From NCBI GenBank assembly GCA_022606425.2, contig JAHDVF020001353.1, positions 62,001 to 126,000 of the forward strand: a stretch of DNA of 64,000 nucleotides, read 5' to 3'. The notes below the pieces were generated by a model that was not told the origin of the DNA, ran no database searches, and worked only from the letters and a program-made list of their open reading frames with translations. The stretch is from Lepidostoma basale. Lineage: Eukaryota; Arthropoda; Insecta; Trichoptera; Lepidostomatidae. This document shows, piece after piece, positions 53,140 through 62,334 of this stretch. Every line of letters starts with the position of its first letter. Position 1 is the stretch's first letter. The position numbers and the translations under genes were made by a program.

Positions 53140-54680
53140 ACGACCATGCGCAGGTGTTATACCTGGAAAAAGTTTAAGGAATTTTATATAAATCATATTC
53201 AAATAATGCATCATTTTTTATCTAGATATATCACTTGCATCTTCTTAGAGTATCGTGTCAAGTTCGTCCATGGCTTTCTCGCCACAGTGATTTTCTCGGA
53301 AGTGTTCCTGGAATGGTTTCCTGTTGCCTTCTCCACGAATTTTCTAGAGGGATTACTTCCTTTGCTGATGGGTCTCGGTATTGTGGCGCCGAAGATAAAC
53401 CATACGTCCTCTCCCTGTCTGCTACGACTCTGATGGTAAGGTAACTCTGATGGTAAGGTCTCACAATACCCGGATTCCACCCCAGAACGCCAATAATCGT
53501 TTAAACAATATTTTTTTATAATTTTATGATTAATGTGATCAGACGTCCCGTTTTTCAGCGTGACAGTCCCGTTTTCAGGCAGCGTATCCAGGTGTCTCCG
53601 AAAACAACTTCGGGATGCCAAAATGTCCCGTTTTCCTATAGAAAGAAGTTTAGAGTAAAAATTAAAAATAAAAATAAAAACGCGCAAATAAGAATCCTGT
53701 CGGTAGAATCTAGTACTAGTAGATGAAGACGTGGGCATGCGCAGCAAAATAATACAGTTTTTTTTATTGCCATTGCGCATAAAATCTCATAATGCATCGG
53801 ACCATAGATAAAAGATATCTGAAGAGAAAACATACTCTTTGCTCTTTGGTCTGACGTTTACAGAGGGTGTGTGAACCCTTAGCTTTAAAAATGCCAATTT
53901 TGGCAATTTTTGCGAAAACAGAGTTATATAAGTTGACCAAAATAATAATTATTAGTATTAAGTACCTACCTTTTTTCGGTTTTAAAATATAAATGGTCGC
54001 GTTGCTTATGATAGGTTTTATTTAGATTTCAATTTAAAAATGGAAACCACAATTTGTGTATTACTAAATGACACGCAATTTAAAAGCTGATTTCATATTT
54101 TATCTTGCTTCTTTAAAGCACTATGAAAACATGACTCTTGTTTTATGAAATCATCAACTGTATGAATCTGTATATAATATTATTTTATACTCTGCTTTCT
54201 CCTAGCTCCCGCTATTATTTTTGCTGTTTACCATATAACAAACAAAAGAGATAAAACAGGTAGCTCATAAACAATAGCGTAAACAGCGTTGATGTCGGCG
54301 ACACGGTACAGCACGTCAGTAGCTAAGCGTAAAAGCACACTTAAACTGTGATGCTACAGCAACGTCGCGTATAATGAGAGAATAAGAAAACTGAGTGTGC
54401 AAACGCCTTCATGATTTATTTTTAAGAGGAACTCCCGCTACGTATTTCTATGTTATTTTTAGTGTAAGTGGGTCATTTAATATAGTAAATGGGGCACTTT
54501 AGCAAGAGGGCAGCGGGGCGCTTTGCTCCCCGCTAGGTTGAGTGCTTCCATTTCTATTGCGAGCCCCTATAATAGTTGTTTAATTTATTTTATTTACTCA
54601 TAGTCTGCATATAGAATCATGATTTGATGTAACTCTCATATTTTATACATACGAGCAAATCACTTGGAAAAATATCTTCT
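53140..54680. other. Unassigned stretch, mixed composition
   Basis: 53210-53500 is GC-moderate and open on both strands; the minus frame (RQGEDVWFIFGATIPRP, KFVEKATGNHSRNTSEKI) is not one I recognise. actctgatggtaaggt is duplicated at 53430-53460. 53525-53620 repeats gtcccgtttt three times. 53860-54560 has AT-rich unique DNA with agcggggcgctttgctcccc near 54508. None can be assigned. Confidence 0.35.
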
Positions 54681-54689
54681 TCTTCTTCT

Positions 54690-55190
54690 TCGATGGCCCT
54701 ACAGCCCATATCGAGCCTTAGCCTGCAGTATTCTTCGCCTCCAACTCCTCCGGTCCTCCGCTTCGACCCTCCAATCTGACACTCTTAACAATCTTGTTCC
54801 ATCTCTCCGAACTTCATCCTCCCATCGCAGCCTTGGTCGTCCAATTGGTCTTCTACCGCCTGGGTGCCACTCCAGCAATCTTTTTGGGGTTCGCGATGAC
54901 GGCATCCTCTGCACGTGACCGGCCCATCTCAGTCTATTCAGTCTGACCTGTGTGGAGAGACTGGGAGCTTTGTAAATATTGTACAGCTCGTCATTATGCC
55001 GCACTCTCCAGCCTTCACCGTCATTCACAGGCCCCAGAATTCTGCGCAGCACCCTTCTCTCAAAAGTATCCAGTCGCTCTGCAGATTTCGCTGTCATTGT
55101 CCACGCCTCACACCCATAGGTCACTACTGTTCGGATGATTGTTTTATACAGGGTGATTTTGGTTTTCCAGTGTACGTTTCTTGATTTGAG
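54690..55190 (-). pseudogene. LINE-D C-terminal fragment, 160-codon open frame
   Basis: The minus-strand frame is open from NVHWKTKITLYKTIIRTVVT, YGCEAWTMTAKSAERLDTFE, RRVLRRILGPVNDGEGWRVR, HNDELYNIYKAPSLSTQVRL, NRLRWAGHVQRMPSSRTPKR, LLEWHPGGRRPIGRPRLRWE, DEVRRDG, WRVEAEDRRSWRRRILQAKA to RYGL-stop. It holds the RT thumb (LYKTxIRxVxTYGCEAW) and the C-terminal basic end of a LINE protein, uninterrupted. The 5' end is truncated. Its open frame continues upstream into an unrelated LINE-A tail, so the 222-codon frame is a chance fusion. Confidence 0.85.
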
Positions 55191-55267
55191 CGCTGGTAGT
55201 AGAGAGAAGAATGTTTTGTTGGAAAAATATATGTCAATAATTCTAAATCTTACGATAAATAAAGTAT

Positions 55268-55388
55268 AACCCCATTTCACCAGAAGGGTAGGCAGAGAGA
55301 ATGGACCGCTACCCTTCTCTATCCTGACACACTCTCTAGATTTCTTCACATTCATACAGCGAATCATAATCGCACGTCGATTCTTCCG
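55268..55388 (-). mobile_element. LINE-A tail, old
   Basis: Minus strand: IRCMNVKKSRECVRIEKGSG and a cagaagggtaggcagagaga plus-strand landmark; TTAG repeat missing. Confidence 0.65.
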
Positions 55389-55389
55389 A

Positions 55390-55765
55390 CATATAATGTA
55401 ATGTTATGATCATAATTTTATAAAAATGATCGCATTTCAATAAAAGACTAAAAATATATTAATATGGCATTTGCAGATATAATAGTGTTGAACATATGCG
55501 TGTTTTTTTTACCGAAAAGATTTAAAATGATTGTCTGATTTTCATTATGTTATTACTACGTGAAGGTAAATTGTCTATTTAAAGGGTTAATTTTTCATTA
55601 TGCTGTGAAATATATGATACTGTATCGATAAAAAAAAATTATATGCATAAAAATTCTCTTTTTGACTCTGATATGTTTTCTATACGTTTAACGATATAGT
55701 TATTGAATTCAAATTATTCAGAATTACAGAATTTTGTGGGGTGAGGGTCTATCGAATTTGAATAT
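55390..55765. other. Unannotated AT-rich stretch
   Basis: No gene or recurrent repeat recognised. Confidence 0.35.
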
Positions 55766-55769
55766 AATA

Positions 55770-55900
55770 CTTCTTCCTTTTTCTTCCGATGGCGCTACAG
55801 CCCATATTGAGCTTTGGCCTCCGTCAACTTTCGCCTCCAGCAGTCCCTGTCCTCTGCAGTCTGCTCTCTGCGTCCTCCAGTTCGACACCCGAAGACGTTG
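55770..55900 (-). pseudogene. LINE-D 3' end stub
   Basis: Minus reading: gactgctggaggcgaaagtt, ctcaatatgggctgtagcgc, catcggaagaaaaaggaaga. Same end as 33.3 and 54.7 kb. Confidence 0.65.
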
Positions 55901-55924
55901 CGGTTTGAATATAATAAATACTTC

Positions 55925-56525
55925 CTCTTCTTCTTCCTCTTAGTTTAGGTTGTATGACCTGTTTGTGGCGGTGGGCTGTCCTGGGATGATGATGTCCTGC
56001 CATCTCTCCATCTCTTCGGCGGCCTTCCTGCTAATCTCTTGCTGCTTGGGTTTTCATCTTTAACAATTTTTGCGATTCTTGTATTCTCCATGCGGTCCAC
56101 GTGGTCCCTCCAAAAGCGCCTTCTGCTTCTTCCGCGTCTCTTTATGTCTTCAACACCACAGACAGACCTTATTGTTTCATTTCTGATCCTATCTCTGAAG
56201 GTTTTGCCTGCGATGGAGCGTAGGGTTCGCATTTCTGCTGCTCTAAGAAGGTTCTTAGTTCTACTGGTATCGGCTCTGACCTCTATTCCATACGTCATGG
56301 TGGGGCGAACGCGTGCCTTGTATATCTTGACTTTACTTTCGGTTAGTATGTGTTTATTCCTCTATATGGTGTCGCGCAAGCAGCCAGCCACGGCCGTCTC
56401 TTCGTTGGTTTGTGCTCGCACCTCGTCATATAGGTCACTGTAGCTACCGATCTCTTTTCCTAGGTAAGTGAATCGCATGATTTGCTCAATAGGTGTGTTA
56501 TCGATGATCAGCTTAGATCTGAGAT
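55925..56525 (-). pseudogene. LINE-B fragment, most complete copy
   Basis: Minus strand: SKLIIDNTPIEQIMRFTYLG, KEIGSYSDLYDEVRAQTNEE, TAVAGCLRDTI, stop, RNKHILTESKVKIYKARVRP, TMTYGIEVRADTSRTKNLLR, AAEMRTLRSIAGKTFRDRIR, NETIRSVCGVEDIKRRGRSR, RRFWRDHVDRMENTRIAKIV and GRPPKRWRDGRTSS. FTYLG, RPxxTYGIE and GRPPKRW mark thumb and C-terminus. Only one in-frame stop, so this is a fairly young copy. The tail is gaagaagaggaag. Confidence 0.9.
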
Positions 56526-56529
56526 AATA

Positions 56530-57210
56530 TAAATACATAATAAATACACAAGATAAAATTCATCGTAAAAATTACACTAGAAATGTAAAAAACGCAAAGT
56601 TTGTATAACAAATTTATCGTTATTTCGTATTGTATAATAGAATATTAGATTTACAACTTCACCATACTTTTATCCGTTTCGTACAATAGAGTTCAGTAAA
56701 GGCGGGTATCTTTATCTATGGTGGTACGACACAATGTTACAGTGAAACGTTTGCAACCATTCTGCCCGGCTTTTAAAATATATAAACTTTATTCGAGCAT
56801 TGTGAAAACTTGTTTGCCGTTATGGCCATAACAAAAAAGTTCCAAATTTGAATATATAAACAAGACGTACTATTAAGCTGGCATCGCTATATAATCGTTA
56901 CTGCTTCATATTTTATGACTCCCGTGAGGACAATTCAAAGAGTTTTCCTCAGCTTTGCTTGCATAAATTTAGCGTCACCTTGCTCACAGTATAAACTTCA
57001 GCGGGAAGTGTTTATAATAATTAACTTACAAGCAAACTTTTAAACATTTCTGCTTTACTTTCAAAGTTGACAACTTAGTAAGTTTTTAATTAATTAATCA
57101 AAATGGAAGTACAATATCACCAATAACATTTCCAATTAAACGTAGTAGAAATTAACATTTGTTACTTCTATCAACTATTTATTCGTCTTTTTCTTTTTTA
57201 CATACTTAGT
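56530..57210. other. Unique stretch, possible old non-coding sequence
   Basis: 56690-57010 is unique and non-repetitive (aaggcgggtatctttatcta, tcagcgggaagtgtttataa). No gene recognised. Confidence 0.35.
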
Positions 57211-57214
57211 ATAT

Positions 57215-57540
57215 ACAACACTAACTTCTAAAAAAATAAAATTAAATATCAGACATGTTTCGGACAACCGGTCATTTCTCAGTGATATTATAAAGATACA
57301 TATTTAAAATATTATAAAATTGTTTACAAATATGATCAGTTTTGACAGGTTTACAATAAAATTAATCTTTATAACATCTGTCAAAACTGATCATATTTGT
57401 TTCAACAGTTTGTCAACAGTTTTAAATGTGTATCTTTCCAATATTACTGAGGAAGGACCGGTAGTCCGAAACATGTCTGATATTAAATTTAAAAAAAATT
57501 TAAAGATAGTTTTGTATATACAAAGTATATAAAAAAGAAA
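57215..57540. mobile_element. HH3 foldback element with two hammerhead-like cores
   Basis: Arms: tttgtatata / acatacttagtatatacaa at the outside. Minus-strand core 57245-57289: AATATCA stem I, CTGAGAA, GAAAC, ACATGTC, TGATATT. Plus-strand core 57440-57484: AATATTA, CTGAGGA, A, GGAC-CGGTA-GTCC, GAAAC, ACATGTC, TGATATT. Stem I pairs over 7 bp in both. The central loop is itself an inverted repeat (agttttgacag / ctgtcaaaact). No protein. Confidence 0.85.
57440..57484 (+). ncRNA. Hammerhead-like ribozyme (HH3, best preserved)
   Basis: Seen directly: stem I AATATTA (57440-57446) pairing with TGATATT (57478-57484, one G-U pair); CTGAGGA (57447-57453); one extra A; stem II GGAC/GTCC with loop CGGTA; GAAAC (57468-57472); palindromic ACATGT as stem III; predicted cleavage after C57477. 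This is the type I layout with a minimal stem III, as described for Penelope-like elements, where two copies are thought to pair. The extra A before stem II is a departure from the textbook core. Activity is an inference. Confidence 0.65.
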
Positions 57541-57574
57541 AAGACAAATCCTCCGGGCAATACACAAAATGACT

Positions 57575-57665
57575 GTACTGTATATAGCCCAGACGAAGCT
57601 TGCTACAGAGTGAAACCGGTTGGCGCTACTTACCTAAATAAACTGGTTTATACAGAGTTAAAAAG
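57575..57665 (+). mobile_element. HH6 hammerhead-like unit
   Basis: CAGACGA (57590-57596), A, GCTTGCTACAGAGT, GAAAC (57612-57616), CGGTT, with gcgctacttacctaaataaa downstream. The first base of the core and the cleavage base deviate from consensus. Related to 3.4 kb. Confidence 0.45.
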
Positions 57666-57669
57666 TATT

Positions 57670-58185
57670 TAAATTTTTTTCAATGAAAAATTCTTAACAT
57701 TAAAAAAATGGTGTTAGGAAGTCATCAGACCTAAAACGATTATGACATTCCTTCTTGAAATGATATCTGCTATGAAGAAACTTGAAAAATGTTCGTGAAA
57801 ATATTTATTCTGAAATGTCAGTCTGGAGTCCTTTGTGATTCTCTCCATTATTTTGGGCACAAGTGAGGTCCATTACTCTTTCAGCGAAGTCGCTCGTCCT
57901 TTTTCGGGTGAACTTTAACCTTTCGCACCTAAAATAATTATTCTTCTGTCCGACTAATGAATATTGAGCTCGGTGTGGAGTGTACCTGGTTTTGTTCAAA
58001 TAATACTGAATAAACCCTTTTGTAAGTGGTATTTCAATACAAATTCTGTACCTATGATGACAATATTCGCGGTGTTTTAAAGTTCATGGAGTTTTCGAAT
58101 AAAAGAAAACTTCAAACCATTGTGTCACCTGTCCCTTCTTCAAAATAATGAGCTGTTTTATTGTATTCTTCTATTTTATATACTT
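57670..58185. other. Unannotated AT-rich stretch
   Basis: No gene or recurrent repeat recognised. Confidence 0.35.
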
Positions 58186-58189
58186 TATA

Positions 58190-58735
58190 TATAACACTCA
58201 CTTTTTATCAAACATGTTTTGGACTACCCAGCCCTTCCTTAGTAATATTTTATATGTATGTATTTAAAATATTATAAAATTGTTTAAAAATATGGTCAGT
58301 TTTGACAGATGTTATATATTTAATTATAATCGTATCACCTCGGAATTTGACATATTTTGTGATAGTTTGGCTCATCTGAGGGAAGTACTATCTTTATTAT
58401 AATTGTATGGTATATTTATTTTATTAATTTGTCATGCATCTTATGTTTCTCGCTCGTTTTATTAATCTATTATGTATTACTTATTATTGTGTATCTCTAA
58501 CTTGTACCTTTAGTGTATTGGGAAAAAAATCTGTAATGCTTTAGATATGTTTAAAATAAATAAATGAAATGAAATATAACATTTGTCAAAACTTTTAAAC
58601 AAACTGTAAACAATTTTATAATATTTTAAATATTTATATAATATAACTGAGGAAGGGGCTGGGTTGTCCGAAATATGTTTGATATTTAAATTTTAATTTG
58701 TTTAAAAAGTGAGTGTTGTACACAAAGTATATAAC
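58190..58735. mobile_element. HH3 foldback element carrying a LINE-C insertion
   Basis: Outer arms tactttatatataacactca / gagtgttgtacacaaagtat. Plus-strand core 58640-58685: CTGAGGA, A, GGGGC...GTCC, GAAA, TATGTT, with stem I AATATAA/TGATATT. Minus-strand core near 58205-58245: CTAAGGA, AAAAC, degraded. The loop contains the LINE-C fragment below. Confidence 0.75.
58325..58590 (+). pseudogene. LINE-C 3' end inside HH3
   Basis: Reads RITSEFDIFCDSLAHLREVL, SLL-stop, aligning with the LINE-C C-terminus at 44.2 kb (RIASEVDIFRDSVSCLRDAI). Ends aaataaataaatgaaatgaaa. Confidence 0.75.
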
Positions 58736-58834
58736 AAAAAGAAAAATATAAAACATCTACAAACAAAGTACGGCGAACATAGAAGAAAAAGCTATTTTAT
58801 TGTTTGCTTTGGAGATTTTTTTAGGTATTTGATG

Positions 58835-58970
58835 ATTGAAAATGTCTGTTTCCTAGTTCTTTTTACATTTTATGGTAATGACATGTTTCGCCTTAGTTAG
58901 CCATTATAAAATGTAATTATGCATTATCATGCAAACATGCGTTTTAATTCGTATTTATTTATTAATGTTT
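58835..58970. mobile_element. HH4 remnant
   Basis: tttatggtaatgacatgttt cgcc on the left and gcgttttaattcgtatttat on the right; core decayed to GGC, GAAAC, ATGTC on the minus strand. Confidence 0.6.
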
Positions 58971-59050
58971 ATTTTTACATAATTTTTCAAAAAAATATAA
59001 TTTTTTATTTTTCTCATATTATATTATATTTTCAAAACAGATAAATATTA

Positions 59051-60337
59051 TGTGTATAACTTTGCTTCCGCCGTTTTTTTTTTTTTTTTTAATTCGAGGC
59101 TTTATCGTAAAAAACTGGTTTAACATTTATGATTCAAAGTATTGTCCATCGCTGGCCACTACTTTCTCCCATCTTTCGGGCAGCATACGAATCCCGCGTT
59201 GAAAAAACTGGTCATCTTTTGAAGCGATCCACGAATCGATCCAATTTTTTACTTCTTCATAAGACCGGAAGTGCTGGTCAGCTAGGCCGTGTGCCATTGA
59301 TCGAAACAAGTGATAGTCCGAGGGAGCAACGTCTGGAGAATACGGCGGGTGGGGTAGGACTTCCCATTTCAAAGTTTCCAAGTATGTCTTGACCACTTTC
59401 GCAACATGGGGTCGAGCATTGTCATGCTGTAAAATCACTTTATCATGTCTCTCGTTGTATTGCGGCCGTTTGTCTTTCAATGCTCGGCTCAAACGCATTA
59501 ATTTCGTTCGATAACGATCGCCTGTGATTGTTTCAGTCGGTTTTAACAACTCATAATACACTACGCCGAGCTGGTCCCACCAAATACTGAGCATAACCTT
59601 GGAACCGTGAATATTCGGTTTGGCCGTCGACGTGGAAGCATGGCCGGGATATCCCCATGATTTTCTGCGCTTGGGATTATCGTAATGAACCCATTTCTCG
59701 TCCCCAGTCACAATGCGATGCAGAAATCCCTTCCGTCTTTGCCTTGCAAGCAGCTGTTCACAAACACACAAACGCCGTTCAACATCTCTCGGCTTCAACT
59801 CGTACGGCACCCAATTTCCTTGTTTCTGAATCATTCCCATGACTTTCAGGCGTTTTGAAATGGCTGGTTGCGTCACTCCCAATGATCCTGCCAATTCTTG
59901 TTGCGTTTGACACGAGTCTTGATCAAGTAATGCCTCCAATTCTGCATCTTCGAAAACCTTCTCTCTTCCACCGCCATGCTGGTCTTCGACGTTAAAATCA
60001 CCGTTCTTGAAGCGTTGAAACCACTCTCGGCACGTTCTTTCACTAATAGCGGCCTCACCATAGGTATTTGAGAGCATTCGATGAGCCTCAGCCGCAGATT
60101 TCTTCATGTTAAAGCATAAAATTAAAACCTCCCGCAAATGACGAGAATTTGGCTCGTAAGCTGACATGTTTAATCGGGAATAACTTTATGATGCAGACAC
60201 AAATCGACTAATATTTCGATGGCGTTATGTTTACAAATACTTAAGCTTATTGTATGACATCTATGATCTATTTATTCCAACTACCACTTACCGCTACTGC
60301 CATCTATTGCAAAACGGCGGAAGCAAAGTTATACACC
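59051..60337 (-). mobile_element. Complete mariner element
   Basis: 1287 bp, bounded by TA on both sides (59049-59050, 60338-60339). The 27-bp terminal inverted repeats (GTGTATAACTTTGCTTCCGC core) differ only at the outermost base (T left, G right). It contains the uninterrupted transposase on the minus strand, a 170-bp leader, and a run of about 18 T just inside the left repeat. Both ends, gene and target duplication are preserved, so the insertion is young. Confidence 0.95.
59127..60167 (-). CDS. Mariner transposase, intact
   Basis: 346 residues, the usual length for the mauritiana/irritans-type mariners. It would excise and reinsert its own element at TA sites by cut-and-paste. Domains: first helix-turn-helix about residues 21-58 (TCREWFQRFKNGDF), second about 88-111 (QQELAGSLGVTQPAISKRL), WVPYEL linker motif at 119-124, and a DDE/D catalytic core. 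The acids are D156 (VTGDEKW), D249 (LQHDNARPH) and D284 (YSPDVAPSDYHLF), 34 residues apart, giving the DD34D signature. The ATG at 60167 gives the natural N-terminus (MSAYEPNSRHLREVL); no other in-frame ATG keeps the first helices. No stops or frameshifts. Activity cannot be judged from sequence. Confidence 0.95.
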   Translation of the reverse strand: MSAYEPNSRHLREVLILCFNMKKSAAEAHRMLSNTYGEAAISERTCREWFQRFKNGDFNVEDQHGGGREKVFEDAELEALLDQDSCQTQQELAGSLGVTQPAISKRLKVMGMIQKQGNWVPYELKPRDVERRLCVCEQLLARQRRKGFLHRIVTGDEKWVHYDNPKRRKSWGYPGHASTSTAKPNIHGSKVMLSIWWDQLGVVYYELLKPTETITGDRYRTKLMRLSRALKDKRPQYNERHDKVILQHDNARPHVAKVVKTYLETLKWEVLPHPPYSPDVAPSDYHLFRSMAHGLADQHFRSYEEVKNWIDSWIASKDDQFFQRGIRMLPERWEKVVASDGQYFES

Positions 60338-60354
60338 TAATATATTATTTGAAT

Positions 60355-60500
60355 TAACAACACTGTTTTTATTCCACTTTTATTTATTAAATGTATTTAT
60401 ATAATTAAAATATCAGACACAATATGTTTCGGATGTGACCTCCATCTTCAGGACTAAATATATATTTACACCTAAGGAAGGAGGTCACCTCCGAAACTGA
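60355..60500. mobile_element. HH2 element joined to HH5
   Basis: Left half with minus-strand core (about 60415-60455: CTGAAGA, T, GGAGG-TCAC-ATCC, GAAAC). The plus core (60472-60496: CTAAGGA, A, GGAGG-TCA-CCTCC, GAAAC) stops abruptly, and from about 60500 the sequence is the right half of HH5 (CTGTCGA, T, GCCAA..., GAAAC, CGATTGCTGTC). The junction falls at the ribozyme GAAAC. Confidence 0.7.
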
Positions 60501-60604
60501 CAAGTCTGTCGATGCCAACGAGCCTGGTGAAACCGATTGCTGTCGAAATAAAGACAAAAGTGAAATTAGTTTAAAAAAACTTCGTTTTATTTAATAATTA
60601 TTTT
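60500..60604 (+). mobile_element. HH5 right half
   Basis: Core CTGTCGA, T, GCCAACGAGCCTGGT, GAAAC, followed by gctgtcgaaataaagacaaa agtg and the ttcgttttatttaataatt arm end. The arm is part of the large palindrome that starts at 60555. Confidence 0.7.
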
Positions 60605-61460
60605 AAATAATTAAAAAAAATTGTAGCCACTTTTATATTGTATAATTATTTGCCTTAAAATACAAAGCATTTATTTTTAAGTGTGCTTGTTTTAATATAA
60701 AGTTACCTTTGTTTTCAGAAAACTTGTAACTTATCAAAATTAATAATTATAACGAATTATATATCTTATATTTTGTTTTCATTTGGAAACAGTATTAATA
60801 TTTTGATAAATTACTAAATGTTTCCATAGTCAGCTCAGATTTATTTCACTTATTCAAAAAGTGCGCCTATGCAACGGCAAACACAATAACATTTATTGAG
60901 TCCAAATAAAATATTCCTCGGCCTAGTGTGTTTTGAATCTTCTGGCTTACAGAGGTTCAGCTCATGTGGCTATTCCTCTTACGTCTTAAGAGGCGCACTT
61001 TTTGAATAAGTGAAATAAATCTGAGCTGACTATGGAAACATTTAGTAATTTATCAAACTATTAATACAGTTTCCAAATGAAAACAAAATATAAGATATAT
61101 AATTCGTTATAATTATTAATTTTGATAAGTTACAAGTTTTCTGAAAACAAAGGTAACTTTATATTAAAACAAGCACACTTAAAAATAAATGCTTTGTATT
61201 TTAAGGCAAATAATTATACAATATAATAATGGCTACAATTTTTTTAATTATTTAAAATAATTATTAAATAAAACGAAGTTTTTTAAACTAATTTCACTTT
61301 TGTGAAATTAGTTTAAAAAAACTTCGTTTTATTTAATAATTATTTTAAATAATTAAAACATTTGTAAGCAATTATTATATTGTATAATTATTTGCCTTAA
61401 AATACAAAGCATTTATTTTTAAGTGTGCTTGTTTTAATATAAAGTTACCTTTGTTTTCAA
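60555..61460. repeat. Near-perfect large palindrome plus third arm
   Basis: Arm 1 (60555-60868) and arm 2 (60991-61302) are reverse complements over about 313 bp with only a few differences. The 122-bp spacer includes a jockey-like LINE 3' end (60939-60986) shared with 22.94 kb. Arm 3 (61302-61460) repeats the first 158 bp of arm 1 in direct orientation, so arms 2 and 3 form a second palindrome with almost no spacer. Arm ends carry the HH5 sequence. No protein coding potential. The high identity implies recent origin or a copying/assembly artefact. Confidence 0.9.
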
Positions 61461-61642
61461 TTTGTGTTTTGCTACAAGCACTATACTATATTATTTTTGA
61501 TCATTAGTGAATGTTATATATTTTTTGAGTTTTGTATTTTATATTTATTGGATTTTAAAAACTGACAAAATAAATTCATATTGAACCCAACAAATACATT
61601 ATGTGATAGGGATTTGTATTCATAGAATTTTCAAGAATACAA

Positions 61643-61768
61643 TTAACTAACTAACTAACTAACCATCACGCCGTCTCCCCGAAAGGTTAGGCAGAAAGAA
61701 TGGACTGTCACACTTTTACTGATGCGGCACACCATCCTTCTCTTTTCGCCCCGCGGGAGACGCGGTGT
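61643..61768 (-). mobile_element. LINE-A-tailed SINE, copy D (truncated)
   Basis: Plus-strand aactaactaactaaccatca, tgatgcggcacaccatcctt, cgccccgcgggagacgcggt match copies A-C in reverse. Four TTAG units. The head is missing; an HH4 scrap (ctagggcattatcaaatgtg, 61795-61830) follows. Confidence 0.75.
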
Positions 61769-61839
61769 GACATTGAGACATTGGAGTAATATGTTTATCC
61801 TTTCTAGGGCATTATCAAATGTGGCAAATAACAAACGCT

Positions 61840-62330
61840 TCGCTGTTTATGAGCCTGAAATAAAGAAGTATACAAATGTACTTAAGTTAATAAAAGTGGC
61901 TTAATACATTGTTAACAATTGATTTTCTTCAAATGTACAATGTGACTACTTACATATATGCTGTTTAATAGTTCAATAATGATTATAGTATTTGACATTG
62001 TCTTTCCCTATTTTTAGTTCTCGTTGACATTTACTTTTTTTTTACATTATTTCCTTATTTTCAAGTGTCTAAACCGTTTTATTGATTCTTTAATTATTTA
62101 ATTTAATTATTAAATAATAATGAAATAAAACGATATTTTTTTATGAACCACTTCCAATTTACACAGTCAATTCTTGAATAATAATAATAAACTTTTGTAA
62201 TACTGAATAATCTGTTCATTTTAATAAATTGTTTGGCTTTGAAGCAGTTGTGACTGGATCGAGCAGATAAAGGTGGAGAAACTGTGTGATCAGACCGAGA
62301 ATATATTATAGAAGCTTTCCACCGAACCAA
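61840..62330. other. AT-rich stretch with an HH5 arm scrap
   Basis: 62105-62155 (aataaaacgatatttttttatg, ccacttccaattt) resembles an HH5 left arm. Otherwise nothing recognised. Confidence 0.35.
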
Positions 62331-62334
62331 TGTA

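Noticed and set aside
53211..53780. 189-codon minus-strand open frame
   Set aside because: No known domain, mixed composition, and it spans a short tandem duplication and a repeated gtcccgtttt tract; not enough to call a gene.
60555..61460. CRISPR-like or regularly spaced repeat
   Set aside because: Arms are inverted, not short direct repeats, and the DNA is eukaryotic.
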